From Haloferax sp. Atlit-12N (GTDB taxonomy: Archaea > Halobacteriota > Halobacteria > Halobacteriales > Haloferacaceae), in assembly GCF_003383095.1 (NCBI RefSeq), contig NZ_PSYW01000002.1, positions 868,001-932,000 of the forward strand: a stretch of 64,000 nucleotides of DNA. Reading direction: 5' to 3'. The position numbers were made by a program, and so were the translations under genes. Below, in pieces: positions 51,105 to 60,073 of the stretch; the stretch's first letter is position 1; every line of letters starts with the position of its first letter. The notes under the pieces are model-generated. The model worked only from the letters and a program-made list of their open reading frames with translations. It searched no databases and was not told the DNA's origin.

Positions 51105-52621
51105 TAGTCGACGCGCTGTTCGACGCTATCGGAACCCTCGGATTCATCGGCGCGGCGGTGCTGGCGTGGCTCAACTACCGCGACACCGATGCCGAAGCGT
51201 CGTTCTGGTTGACGTACGCGTTCGCCTCCGTACTGGCGATTCTGTGGATGGTCAGCCTCACGATGGAAAAGCTCGGTATCTACCCCGAGATATTCAACCT
51301 CGTGACCTCGCCGCTCATGACCGCCACGGTCGCCGTCTTCGCCATCGGTGGCACCGCGACGCTCGCCATCGTCGCGGACATGAAGGAACTCGTCGACAGC
51401 GCCGAAGAACGGCGGCGGGAACTCGACGCGCTCACGACGGACCTCGAACGGCAGGCCGAGAACTACGGCGACGCGATGCAGACGGCCGCCGACGGCGACC
51501 TCACCGTCCGCGTCGACGCCGAGAGCAACAACGACGCGATGCGCCGCATCGGGCGGGGCTTCAACGAGATGTTGGAGGCCATCGACTCGGTCATCGTCCA
51601 GATACAGACGTTCGCCGAGCAGGTCGACGACGAGAGCTCCGAAGTCACCGCGAGCGCGGACGCCGTGAAGACGACGAGCACGGACGTGGCGAACAGCATC
51701 GAGGAGATTTCGGCGGGCAACGAGACGCAACACCGGAACCTCAACGCCGCGGAGTCCGAACTGAGCAACCTCTCTGCGACCATCGAGGAGATCGCCTCCT
51801 CGTCCGAGGAGATCGCGCGGCAGTCCCAACAGACCGTCGGGCGCGCCAAGGAGAGCCAAGCGGCCGCCAGTTCGACCATCGAGAAGATGGAGCAGTTGGA
51901 GTCGCGGTCGACCGAGACCGTCTCCGAGGTCGAGGAACTCCAGCAGTCGGTCACGCAGATCAGCGAGGTCGTCGACCTCATCGACGACATCGCGGAGAAG
52001 ACGAGCATCCTCGCGCTCAACGCCTCCATCGAGGCGGCGGGCGCGGGCGACGCGGGTGAGGGCTTCGCCGTCGTCGCCAGCGAGGTGAAGACGCTCGCAG
52101 AGGAGACCGCCGAGGCGACCCAGGAGGTCGACTCGCTCATCCGCGACATCGAGCAGTCGACCGAGAGCGTCGCCGAAGACACCTTCGAGACGCAAGACGA
52201 GGTCGAAGCCAGCCGCGAGACCGTCGGCGAAACGGTCGAGGTGCTCGAAGAGATCGTCCACAAAATCGAAGACAGCAACGACTCCATCCAGTCCATCAGC
52301 AGCGCCACCGACGAGCAGGCGCAGTCGACCCAAGAGGTCGTCACGATGATGGACGAGATAACGAACCTCAGCGACCGGACGGCCTCCGAGGCGCAGAACG
52401 TCTCCGCCGCGGCCGAAGAACAGACGGCCGCGACCCAGCAGATTGCGGCGTCGTCCTCGTCGCTCTCGGAGCGCGCACAACAGCTCAAATCGCTCGTCTC
52501 GCAGTTCGACTCCGGGCGCGCGACGGGCGGTGTACCGGGCGGCGAGACGGCTACGTCCCCCGCCTCGACCCCTAACCGAGCGATGCGGGCGGACGGACGC
52601 GGCGAGAACCGCCCGAACTGA
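51101..52621 (+). CDS. Methyl-accepting chemotaxis transducer without extracellular sensor
   Basis: 506 residues beginning at a GTG that overlaps the previous stop. Two or three membrane helices span about 8-25, 35-55 and 65-88 with only short loops, so there is no extracellular ligand domain. A HAMP domain follows (about 90-150, with A-D-G-D-L-T-V-R-V), then a long coiled coil with the MCP signalling tip [31 protein letters not shown]. The sensing mode resembles transducers that sense inside the membrane or the energy state. The membrane protein encoded just before it may be its sensor. Confidence 0.92.
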   Translation: MIVDALFDAIGTLGFIGAAVLAWLNYRDTDAEASFWLTYAFASVLAILWMVSLTMEKLGIYPEIFNLVTSPLMTATVAVFAIGGTATLAIVADMKELVDSAEERRRELDALTTDLERQAENYGDAMQTAADGDLTVRVDAESNNDAMRRIGRGFNEMLEAIDSVIVQIQTFAEQVDDESSEVTASADAVKTTSTDVANSIEEISAGNETQHRNLNAAESELSNLSATIEEIASSSEEIARQSQQTVGRAKESQAAASSTIEKMEQLESRSTETVSEVEELQQSVTQISEVVDLIDDIAEKTSILALNASIEAAGAGDAGEGFAVVASEVKTLAEETAEATQEVDSLIRDIEQSTESVAEDTFETQDEVEASRETVGETVEVLEEIVHKIEDSNDSIQSISSATDEQAQSTQEVVTMMDEITNLSDRTASEAQNVSAAAEEQTAATQQIAASSSSLSERAQQLKSLVSQFDSGRATGGVPGGETATSPASTPNRAMRADGRGENRPN

Positions 52622-52697
52622 CCGACGAGACCGACGACCGGCGCGCGAGCGAGCGCCCCCGACGAACGTTTTTCCGCCGACTCGCCGAACGGCCGAT

Positions 52698-53180
52698 ATG
52701 GAACCTGTCAGCGAGTCCGACCTCGACTGGACGGTCCGCGACGGCGTCGAAGGCACGTTCAAACAGAAGGGACTGGGCGCGGCCGCCGGAAGCGACGACC
52801 TCGGCTGTAGCCTCTACGAACTCCCGCCCGGTGCACAGCCGTGGTCGTATCACTACCACGCCGCGAACGAGGAGGCGCTGTACGTCCTCTCCGGGCGCGG
52901 ACAGGTCCGCCTCGGCGGCGAGGTCCACGCCCTCCGCGAAGGCGACTACGTCCCCTGTCCGACCGACGAGTCCGGAGCGCACTGCGTCGTCAACGACAGC
53001 GACGAACCGCTCCGGTATCTGGCGATATCAACCATGAATGAACCCGACGTGACGATACACCCGGACATCGACAAAGTCGGCGTCTACGTGGGCGCGCCGC
53101 CGGGGAGTTCGGCGGAGCGAACCGTCTCGACGTTCTACGACCACGAATTCGACGGCGATGAGTTCGACGGCGACGACTGA
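52698..53180 (+). CDS. Cupin-domain protein
   Basis: 160 residues. The single cupin barrel has G-A-Q-P-W-S-Y-H-Y-H-A-A-N-E-E-A-L-Y-V-L-S-G-R-G (motif 1: two His and Glu that can bind a metal) and a looser motif 2 with G-D-Y-V-P-C-P-T-D-E-S-G-A-H. The C-terminal tail ends F-D-G-D-E-F-D-G-D-D, a small acidic repeat. Enzyme or binding function unknown; related proteins are sugar- or nucleotide-associated. Cytoplasmic. Convergent with the SLC13 gene. Confidence 0.88.
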   Translation: MEPVSESDLDWTVRDGVEGTFKQKGLGAAAGSDDLGCSLYELPPGAQPWSYHYHAANEEALYVLSGRGQVRLGGEVHALREGDYVPCPTDESGAHCVVNDSDEPLRYLAISTMNEPDVTIHPDIDKVGVYVGAPPGSSAERTVSTFYDHEFDGDEFDGDD

Positions 53181-53218
53181 GTCGGCGGTGGCCGACTCAC
53201 ACGGCGGGGGTGACGCGC

Positions 53219-55090
53219 CTACGCGCCGACGCCCCAGAAGAACGCGATGCCGGCCACGGTGACGACCGACAGGAGCAACTGCAGCGGCGCGCCGACGCGG
53301 AGGAAGTCGGAGAACGTGTAGCCGCCGGGACCGTAGACGAACAGGTTCGTCTGGTAGCCGACGGGGGTCATGAACGCCGTCGAGGCCGCAAAGGTCACGG
53401 CGAGGACGAACGAGAACGCGTTGGCCCCAATTGATTGGGCGGCGCTGGCGGCGACCGGAATCATGAGCACGACGCTCGCGTTGTTCGAGATGACGCTCGT
53501 GAGCAACCCGGTCGCGACGTAGAACACCCACAGCACGCCGATTGCGGGGAGGAACGTCGCCGTCGAGGCAACGGCGTCACCGAGGAGCGCCGCGGCACCC
53601 GTCTGTTGGAGCGCGACGCCGAGCGGGATGACGCCCGCGAGCAGGAAGATGACGTTCCACTCGACCGATTTGTACAGTTCGTTCGGCTTGAGGACGCCGG
53701 TGAGAATCATCGCGACGACGCCGCCGAGCGCCGAGACGACGATTGGGAGGACGTTGAACGCCGGGAGCGCGACGACCCCGGCGATGATGGCGACGGCGAA
53801 CGGCGTCTTTTCGGTTCGGTAGTCTGCGTCGTCGAACTCGTGGGCGACGATGAAGTCCTCGTTTTGGACGAGTCGCGTGAGGCTGTCGGGTGGAGCCTGC
53901 ACGAGGAGCGTGTCGCCGACGCGGATGTCGATGTCCTCGAACCGGTCGCGGACGACCTTCCCGCGGGTCCGAAAGGCGAGCACGTTCGCGTCGTAGCGCT
54001 GCCGGAACGTCGAACTGGCGAGGCTCTCGCCGACGAGAAACGAGCCCGAAGGGATGACGACTTCGACCATGACAGGCTCTTCTTCGCCGGGGTGGAGTTC
54101 GCTCTCCGAGCGGGGGCCGCCGACGAACGTCAGCCCCTCCGAGCGCATGATTCGTTCGAGCGTCTCCCGGTTCGTGCGGAGTCGGAGCGTGTCGTTCTCG
54201 TGAATCTCCTTTCGGGCCAGCGGTTCGAGGAACTGCTCGCCGTAGCGGATGAGCTGTAACACGTCGATGTCGAGGTCGTCGTCACCGAGGGCCTCTTGGA
54301 CGGTCTGGCCGATGAGCGTCGAGTCCGCGGGGACGACCACGTCGGCGAGGTACTCCTGAAGCGCGTACTCCTCGACGAGGTCGTCCTCGGCGGGCACCCG
54401 TTTGGGGAGCAGGCGGACGCCGACCGTCATGAGGTAGACCGCACCGACCACGAAGACGATGACGCCGAGTTTGGTGAACTCGAACATGCTGAAGGCGTGG
54501 AGACCGAGACCGGGCGACTCCCGCCCGAGTTGGGCCGCGATGTCGCTGGCGAGGATGTTCGTCGAGGTGCCGATGACCGTCAGGGTACCGCCGAGCATCG
54601 AGGCGAACGAAAGCGGCATGAGGAGCTTCGACGGCGAGGTCTTGCCCTTGTGCGCGAGGTCCGCGACGACCGGAACGAGGATGGCGACGACCGGCGTGTT
54701 GTTGATGAATCCCGACACCGGACCGGTGACGCCAATCGTCGCGGCGAGTTGCTTCGATTGGCTGGTGCCGGCGTAGTCGGCCATCTTCCGCCCGATGAGT
54801 TGGACGATACCGGTTCGGTTGACGCCCGTACTCAGGATGAGCATCGCCAGCACGGTGATGGTCGCCGGACTGGCGAACCCCGAAAGCCCCTCCTGCGGGG
54901 TGATTTGCGTCCACGGCTCCAACACCATCAGGAGGACCATCACGACGATGGCGGTCACGTCGATGGGGAGCCACTCGGTGGCGAACAAGACGAGAGAAAG
55001 CAAGATGAGCGCGAAGACGACGAGCATATCGCCCGTGACGGCCGCCGGGACGAGTCCCTCGACGACCGACACGAGTGTGGAGAAGAACAC
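53219..55090 (-). CDS. SLC13/DASS-type permease with two TrkA-C domains
   Basis: 623 residues. Membrane helices form two halves (about 20-205 and 405-620), with family features P-A-T-I-T-V-L-A-M, G-F-I-N-N-T-P-V-V-A-I-L-V-P and G-G-T-L-T-V-I-G-T-S-T-N-I, and a repeated S-N-N-A-S-V-V-L in the second half. Between them are two TrkA-C (RCK_C) domains (about 230-310 and 325-400), which bind regulatory ligands. This is the layout of SLC13 permeases that move Na+ with sulfate or dicarboxylates. Convergent with the cupin gene. Confidence 0.92.
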   Translation of the reverse strand: MFFSTLVSVVEGLVPAAVTGDMLVVFALILLSLVLFATEWLPIDVTAIVVMVLLMVLEPWTQITPQEGLSGFASPATITVLAMLILSTGVNRTGIVQLIGRKMADYAGTSQSKQLAATIGVTGPVSGFINNTPVVAILVPVVADLAHKGKTSPSKLLMPLSFASMLGGTLTVIGTSTNILASDIAAQLGRESPGLGLHAFSMFEFTKLGVIVFVVGAVYLMTVGVRLLPKRVPAEDDLVEEYALQEYLADVVVPADSTLIGQTVQEALGDDDLDIDVLQLIRYGEQFLEPLARKEIHENDTLRLRTNRETLERIMRSEGLTFVGGPRSESELHPGEEEPVMVEVVIPSGSFLVGESLASSTFRQRYDANVLAFRTRGKVVRDRFEDIDIRVGDTLLVQAPPDSLTRLVQNEDFIVAHEFDDADYRTEKTPFAVAIIAGVVALPAFNVLPIVVSALGGVVAMILTGVLKPNELYKSVEWNVIFLLAGVIPLGVALQQTGAAALLGDAVASTATFLPAIGVLWVFYVATGLLTSVISNNASVVLMIPVAASAAQSIGANAFSFVLAVTFAASTAFMTPVGYQTNLFVYGPGGYTFSDFLRVGAPLQLLLSVVTVAGIAFFWGVGA

Positions 55091-55138
55091 GTCTGTTCGA
55101 GGGGATAGCGAAGGAAAAAGGCTGGTATCGACGGCCGC

Positions 55139-55912
55139 TCAGAACAGCAGTCCGGTCGGGACCTCGCCGGGGTTCATCTCGGCGAACTTGAACACGAGGT
55201 ACGCCAGGGAGAACAGCGTCGCGTTGTACGCGCCGTGGATGAGCGCCGGGACGGCGATGTTGTCGGTCAGTTCGTACGCCGAGCCGAAGACGACGCTCGG
55301 GAAGAACAGGATGCCGATGGTGACGAGGCGGCCGCCCGCGCCGCCGGTGAGCGCGACGTAGTGAATCGCCGCGAAGATGGCGCTGGCGAGGGCGATACCC
55401 GGAACCGGGCCGAACGACTCGCGGATGCGGTTCTGGACGACTCCGCGGAACAGCAGTTCCTCGCCGGGGCCGATGAGGAGGAACGACGCCGGGATGAGGA
55501 GCAACAGCACCTCGGGGTCCTGTGCAGCGATTTCGGTCACTTGGTTCGACCCCGCTTGGACGCCGAACGTCGAGACGAGGAACGCGCCGACGAACGCCGC
55601 GACGAGTGCCGTCACGTAGCCGAGGACGACCGCGACGATGTCGCGGAGCGACGGGACGGAGACGCCGAAGTACGAGCGGTCGAGGCCGCGGTATCGGGTG
55701 TAGACGAGGGCGACGCCGCCGAAGGCGATGCCCTGCAGGAGAACCAGCGATATAACGACGAGCGCGAGGGGCGTCAGTTCGACGCCCGCGCTCAACGCCG
55801 CGAGCTGTGTGATGACGACGAGTATCGTGCCCACCGCGAGACCGCCGCCGCCGAGGGCGATAGCCGCGAGGAAGGACCGAACGGGGTCAGGGAGGCGCGT
55901 CGTAGTAGCCAC
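55139..55912 (-). CDS. CPBP-family intramembrane protease
   Basis: 257 residues and about eight membrane helices. The conserved G-P-G-E-E-L-L-F-R-G-V-V-Q-N-R-I-R (Glu pair and Arg) is near residue 150, and F-A-A-I-H-Y (His) follows about 35 residues later. These are the CPBP/Abi intramembrane glutamic-type protease motifs of the Rce1 family. It probably cleaves within the membrane or modifies membrane proteins; the substrate is unknown. Lies upstream of the SLC13 gene on the same strand, separated by 48 bp. Confidence 0.9.
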   Translation of the reverse strand: MATTTRLPDPVRSFLAAIALGGGGLAVGTILVVITQLAALSAGVELTPLALVVISLVLLQGIAFGGVALVYTRYRGLDRSYFGVSVPSLRDIVAVVLGYVTALVAAFVGAFLVSTFGVQAGSNQVTEIAAQDPEVLLLLIPASFLLIGPGEELLFRGVVQNRIRESFGPVPGIALASAIFAAIHYVALTGGAGGRLVTIGILFFPSVVFGSAYELTDNIAVPALIHGAYNATLFSLAYLVFKFAEMNPGEVPTGLLF

Positions 55913-56090
55913 AGGCGACCTCTTAGAGCGCCGGCATCAAAATCCTTCTCGCCTCGGAACGGGGTTCGAGGGGCGAACGCGAGTGTGAGTCGGTCGCCTG
56001 ACCACTCGGTGAACTGACGCGCGGCCCGCGGCCGACCGAGAAATGTCGGACAGTCGCTACGTTTTACCGCGACGCAGCTCAACTCAGCGT

Positions 56091-56747
56091 ATGCGATATC
56101 TCGCGGTGCTGGTCAAACCGGAGAGTCGGGACGCGTTCCATCCCCTCGGAAAGCGGTTGACGGAAGCGCCGTCGGTCGAGAGGCGAGCGATTCATCACGT
56201 CGAGTTGCTCGCCGACGGCACCGTGTTGCTGTTCGCCGAAGCGAGCGGCAGTCAAGAGCGATACAGACAGATTATGGAGAACGCCCCGAGCGTCATTGAC
56301 TACCTCGTCTCGGGAGATGACCCTTGGATGGCCGTGAGTAATTTCGAACCGACAGAGCCGTCGCGGCGGACGCTGGAACTACAACGGGAATCTCCGCTGG
56401 TAATCGAGACTCCGATGCGCTTCACCGATGACGGAGGTATCAAGCTGACGTGTCTGGGAACCGACGAGGCGTTCGGAGAACTGTTCGAAGTCGGTGTCGA
56501 AAGAGCGAGTGTCTCGGTCGAACTACTCGAAATGGGCGATTTCGAACCCGACAAGTCGACGTTCAGCAGGACGTTGACTCCCCGACAAGAGGAGGTACTG
56601 GAGGCGGCAGTTCAGTTGGGATACTACGACGTTCCCCGAGAGGCGTCACTTCGGGACGTTGGGGAGGCAGTCGGAATCACTCCTTCGACGGCCGGTGAAC
56701 ACCTCCGAAAAGTCGAACAGCGCGTGTTCAACGAACTTGTTTGCTAA
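56091..56747 (+). CDS. Bat-type (HTH-10) transcriptional regulator
   Basis: 218 residues from the ATG at 56091. The N-terminal ~150 residues are an alpha/beta sensor-like region (M-R-Y-L-A-V-L-V-K-P), related in layout to the regulator at 2047. The C-terminus has L-T-P-R-Q-E-E-V-L-E-A-A-V-Q-L-G-Y-Y-D-V-P-R and V-G-E-A-V-G-I-T-P-S-T-A-G-E-H-L-R-K, the HTH-10 signature. No Cys cluster. An earlier in-frame start at 56043 is possible. The hairpin set at 56816-56843 follows it. Confidence 0.87.
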   Translation: MRYLAVLVKPESRDAFHPLGKRLTEAPSVERRAIHHVELLADGTVLLFAEASGSQERYRQIMENAPSVIDYLVSGDDPWMAVSNFEPTEPSRRTLELQRESPLVIETPMRFTDDGGIKLTCLGTDEAFGELFEVGVERASVSVELLEMGDFEPDKSTFSRTLTPRQEEVLEAAVQLGYYDVPREASLRDVGEAVGITPSTAGEHLRKVEQRVFNELVC

Positions 56748-56815
56748 CGTTTTCGCGTCGGACGTTGCGGGACGGCGGACGGTGGGTGCGGTTCGCGCCA
56801 GACACGGTGATAAAA

Positions 56816-56843
56816 GTAGCCTCACGGCTACGGCAGTAGCCGT
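56816..56843 (+). other. Alternative hairpins in the gap after the Bat-type gene
   Basis: GTAGCC-TCAC-GGCTAC-GGCA-GTAGCC. The middle GGCTAC can pair either with the upstream GTAGCC (56816-56821) or with the downstream one (56836-56841). The second hairpin extends to 8 bp (ACGGCTAC/GTAGCCGT, 56824-56843). Two exclusive foldings suggest an attenuator or terminator. It lies between the regulator and the hydrolase gene, both on the plus strand. Confidence 0.4.
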
Positions 56844-56936
56844 ACCCCGGTCTGTCACCTGCGCTTAGGTACCGGTTCGAACTCACATGAGTCCCGCACA
56901 GAGACAGCGCCCGATCATCACTCCGAGCCAACAGCA

Positions 56937-57830
56937 ATGACGGACACAGACACCCACCCAAGCACCGACGGCTCGCTCATCGACGCGTCCGGCATCGAAT
57001 CCACCACCCGTCACGTTAACGGCGTCCGGTTACACGTCGTTACTGCAGGCGACTCCGACGACCCACTAGTCGTGTTACTGCACGGCCATCCCGACTTCTG
57101 GTACGGGTGGCGCGCCCAGATTCCGCGGCTCGTCGAGGCGGGCTTCCGAGTGGTCGTCCCCGACCAGCGAGGGTGTAACCTGAGCGAGGCCCCCGACGGA
57201 ATCGACTCCTACCGAGTGTCAGAACTGACAGCGGACGTGTGCGCCCTCATCCGTGACGAGGGACGGGAGTCTGCCCACCTGATCGGCCACGATTTCGGCG
57301 GGTTCGTCGCATGGAACGTCGCCCTCCGCCAACCGTCCGCGGTCGACCGACTCGGGATTCTGAACGTCCCACACCCGGCGGTGTACCGAACGACCCTGCG
57401 GTCGAGCCCCGAGCAGATCGCCCGGAGTTGGTACGTCTGGTTCTATCAGTTGCCGAGGCTCCCCGAATGGATTCTCAGTTGGAACGACGCGAGCAGGATG
57501 GTCGCCGCCCTCGAAAAGACGTCCAACCCGGGGACGTTCGACCGAGAGACTATCGACCGCTATCGGGCCGCCTGGCGGCACACGGGTATCGGGCCGCGAA
57601 TAGACTGGTATCGTGGGTTCCTCCGGACGGAAAGCCCGCCCCGCGAGGTCGTCACCCAACCGACGCTGGTCTGTTGGGGCGAAGACGACATCGCACTCGT
57701 CCCCTCAATGGCGAAACAGAGCATCGACTACTGCGAGGACGGCCGGCTTCGGACGTTCCCCGACGCGTCGCATTGGGTACACCACGAGCGCGAGGAGGTG
57801 ACCGACGAGCTGATTCGTCATCTCTCCTGA
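56937..57830 (+). CDS. Alpha/beta hydrolase, epoxide hydrolase-like
   Basis: 297 residues. H-G-H-P-D-F-W-Y-G-W forms the oxyanion loop (H-G-x-P). G-H-D-F-G-G carries an Asp nucleophile, which points to epoxide hydrolases or haloalkane dehalogenases rather than esterases. The acid is probably in G-E-D-D-I-A-L-V-P and the base is His in S-H-W-V-H-H-E. A cap domain (about 145-215) has Trp and Tyr residues typical of epoxide hydrolases. Cytoplasmic, without a signal. Natural substrate unknown. Confidence 0.88.
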   Translation: MTDTDTHPSTDGSLIDASGIESTTRHVNGVRLHVVTAGDSDDPLVVLLHGHPDFWYGWRAQIPRLVEAGFRVVVPDQRGCNLSEAPDGIDSYRVSELTADVCALIRDEGRESAHLIGHDFGGFVAWNVALRQPSAVDRLGILNVPHPAVYRTTLRSSPEQIARSWYVWFYQLPRLPEWILSWNDASRMVAALEKTSNPGTFDRETIDRYRAAWRHTGIGPRIDWYRGFLRTESPPREVVTQPTLVCWGEDDIALVPSMAKQSIDYCEDGRLRTFPDASHWVHHEREEVTDELIRHLS

Positions 57831-57898
57831 GCGGCGGCCCAGGAGGCGAACGCAAACGCAGGACGAAAAGGGGAACCAGCGACGGCCCTCTCGGCTCC

Positions 57899-58447
57899 TT
57901 ACTCGCCGGCGAGTTCGTAGTAGAGCACGCCGAGAACCGTCCGGGCGTCGCGCACCTCGCCCGCGAGGACGGCCCGCTTGAGGTCGTCGTACTCGACCGT
58001 CGTCGGGCGGATGCTCTCGTTGAAGTCGAGGTTCTGGTCGGCGCTCGGCTCGCACCCGCGCGCGACGAAGTAGTGGTGGACCGAATTGGCGATACCGTTG
58101 GCCGGCTCGACGGTCACGAGCGGTTCGACCGCCTCGGCCTCGTGGCCGGTCTCTTCCGCGAGTTCGCGCCGGGCGGCCGCGGCGTAGTCGTCGTCGTCCG
58201 GTTCAGTGCCGCCGGCGGGGAGTCCGCGGTTCGTCCGGCCGACGGCCTGCCGCCACTCGTCGATGACGACCACGTCGCCGTCCGGCGTGAAGGGGACGAC
58301 GACGACAGCCGCCGGCTCGTCGACGTAGTGGAAGTCCGTCTCGGTCCCGTCGGGGAGCCGAACGTCGTCCATGCGGATGTCGAAGCCGGGACACGAGTAG
58401 TCGATGCGCGTGTCGGTGGTCTCCCACGCGAGGTCGTCGTCGCTCAT
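57899..58447 (-). CDS. Nudix hydrolase (ADP-ribose/NDP-sugar type)
   Basis: 182 residues from the ATG at 58447. The Nudix box G-G-T-E-P-D-D-D-D-Y-A-A-A-A-R-R-E-L-A-E-E-T-G is near 92-114 and is complete (G-x5-E-x7-R-E-x2-E-E-x-G, allowing for the D-rich loop). The upstream V-I-D-E-W-R-Q-A-V-G strand resembles ADP-ribose pyrophosphatases. It probably cleaves nucleoside diphosphate sugars; the exact substrate is not determined from sequence. Convergent with the hydrolase gene. Confidence 0.9.
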   Translation of the reverse strand: MSDDDLAWETTDTRIDYSCPGFDIRMDDVRLPDGTETDFHYVDEPAAVVVVPFTPDGDVVVIDEWRQAVGRTNRGLPAGGTEPDDDDYAAAARRELAEETGHEAEAVEPLVTVEPANGIANSVHHYFVARGCEPSADQNLDFNESIRPTTVEYDDLKRAVLAGEVRDARTVLGVLYYELAGE

Positions 58448-58492
58448 GACATCACGTGCCGGCGGTGATTCCAAAAGCGTCGCGGTGCCCCG

Positions 58493-59224
58493 CTACCCAG
58501 CGTCGTCGAACGAGACGGTCGCGAGGTCGGCTTCGAGGTCGTCGACGTACTCGTTGTACGCCTCCACGAACGCGACGAAGTCGCCGGCGAGTTCGCGCAC
58601 GTCGGGTGCGGCGGGCGGTTCGTACTGCGACAGCAGGTAGATGCCGCCCTCGCCACCGACGCGCAGGTACGACGCCCGCGGGCCGTCCCACTTCAACTCC
58701 CAGCGCGTCCCGCCGACCCGCTGGGTGAAGGTGCCGTACTCGCCGTCGAAGCGGTTGAGTTCGCCCGCCATGGTGTCGGCCACCTCGCGGATGGTCGAGA
58801 CGAGTTGGTCCCGCTGGGCGACGATTTCCTCGGTCGTCGTCACGGCGGGGAACTCCGTCGGTACGTCGTCGAGGACGCCGTCGAGCGACTCGACGTGCTC
58901 GTTGTACGCCTCAACGAACGCCGGGTAGTCCTGCATCGCCGTTCCGAGCGCCTTCGGCTCCGGGGGCTGTTTGGTCGAGACGACGTACGTCTCGCCGCCC
59001 GACTTCCCCTTGAACCGGAGGTACTGCAGCGCGCCCGCTTCGTACTTGAGCGTCCACGTCCCGCGGCGCGTCTTGAACGTCTCCTGGCCGTAGTCGCCGC
59101 CCTGGAGGATGGCGAGTTCGCGCGCGATGGTGCCCGCGTGGGCCTCGACCGCGGCGACGACCTCGTCGCGGTTGGCCGCGACGTCGTCGACGCTCGTGAT
59201 ATCGAACGAGAGGGCGTCAGTCAT
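58493..59224 (-). CDS. Protein with two tandem copies of an unknown ~100-residue domain
   Basis: 243 residues. Two halves align clearly: R-D-E-V-V-A-A-V-E with R-D-Q-L-V-S-T-I-R-E; G-T-W-T-L-K-Y-E-A-G-A-L-Q-Y-L-R-F-K-G-K-S-G-G-E-T-Y with G-T-R-W-E-L-K-W-D-G-P-R-A-S-Y-L-R-V-G-G-E-G-G-I-Y; and F-V-E-A-Y-N-E-H-V with F-V-E-A-Y-N-E-Y-V. An internal duplication is therefore certain. Cytoplasmic, alpha/beta. Function unknown; the repeated Gly-Gly-x-Y-x-x-S strand may form a binding face. Same strand as the Nudix gene, 45 bp upstream of it. Confidence 0.85.
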   Translation of the reverse strand: MTDALSFDITSVDDVAANRDEVVAAVEAHAGTIARELAILQGGDYGQETFKTRRGTWTLKYEAGALQYLRFKGKSGGETYVVSTKQPPEPKALGTAMQDYPAFVEAYNEHVESLDGVLDDVPTEFPAVTTTEEIVAQRDQLVSTIREVADTMAGELNRFDGEYGTFTQRVGGTRWELKWDGPRASYLRVGGEGGIYLLSQYEPPAAPDVRELAGDFVAFVEAYNEYVDDLEADLATVSFDDAG

Positions 59225-59301
59225 TGTCGGTGGGACGGCGCTGGAGGGGATAAGTGCGTCCGTCGCCGGTTTTGTCATCGATAGTACACGTCTCGAACGT
59301 G

Positions 59302-60060
59302 ATGAGCCAACACAGGGCAACGATTGGTGGGACAATCGGGGGCATGGCACGACGGGCGAATCCGGCATTCGCGGGCGGCATCGTCGCCGTCTCGGTGGTC
59401 GCACTCGCGTACGCGGTCACGGCCGGTTCGCTCCAGCAACACACGTTCGTCCACGTCATGGCGGGCCTGCTCTGGACGGGCACCGACCTGTTCATGGGGG
59501 CGATTCTCGGGCCGGTCATCGGCGGCCTGACGGACGAACAGAGCGCCGCGGTGTTCGAGCGCCTCACGCCGAAGACCGCGTTTTTCCTCCCGTCGATGGC
59601 GCTCGTCACTATCGCGGGCGGCATCACGCTCGCCCAGCGACTCGGGGTGTTTCCCCACGCCGAACCGTGGCTCGCGCTGTTCACCGCCGCGAACCTGATT
59701 CCGATTTGTCTCCTGCTCGGTCGCCGGCTGAACGCGTGGCGCGACCGGCGCTGGCAGGTCGTCTTCGCCGTCGCCACGGTCGGGTCGCTCGCGTGGGTCG
59801 CGACCACCATCGGCGACTTTCAGATGACCACACCGGCCATCGTCGTCGCGCTCGTCGTCGTCACGATTCTCACGGTGCAGGGCTTCGGCTTCCTGATGCC
59901 CGGCGAGATACGGATGTACTTCGAGATGACCTCCGAGGACCCGGACCCCGGCGTCATCTCCGCCATCGGAAAACAGAACGCCATGCTCGGCGGCGTGCAG
60001 GGAGTGTTCCAACTCGTCCTCATCGCCGACATGGTGTACCTCCGCTACGGCGGGTTCTGA
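59302..60060 (+). CDS. Multi-span membrane protein of unknown function
   Basis: 252 residues from the ATG at 59302 (an in-frame ATG at 59344 is an alternative). About six or seven membrane helices; the first half has H-V-M-A-G-L-L-W-T-G-T-D-L-F-M-G-A and the second A-M-L-G-G-V-Q-G-V-F-Q. His/Trp pairs in helices (F-V-H-V-M) could bind heme, but I cannot show this. Similar proteins are annotated only as integral membrane proteins. It stands alone and is convergent with the methyltransferase gene. Confidence 0.8.
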   Translation: MSQHRATIGGTIGGMARRANPAFAGGIVAVSVVALAYAVTAGSLQQHTFVHVMAGLLWTGTDLFMGAILGPVIGGLTDEQSAAVFERLTPKTAFFLPSMALVTIAGGITLAQRLGVFPHAEPWLALFTAANLIPICLLLGRRLNAWRDRRWQVVFAVATVGSLAWVATTIGDFQMTTPAIVVALVVVTILTVQGFGFLMPGEIRMYFEMTSEDPDPGVISAIGKQNAMLGGVQGVFQLVLIADMVYLRYGGF

Positions 60061-60073
60061 GTCGAAAACGAGG

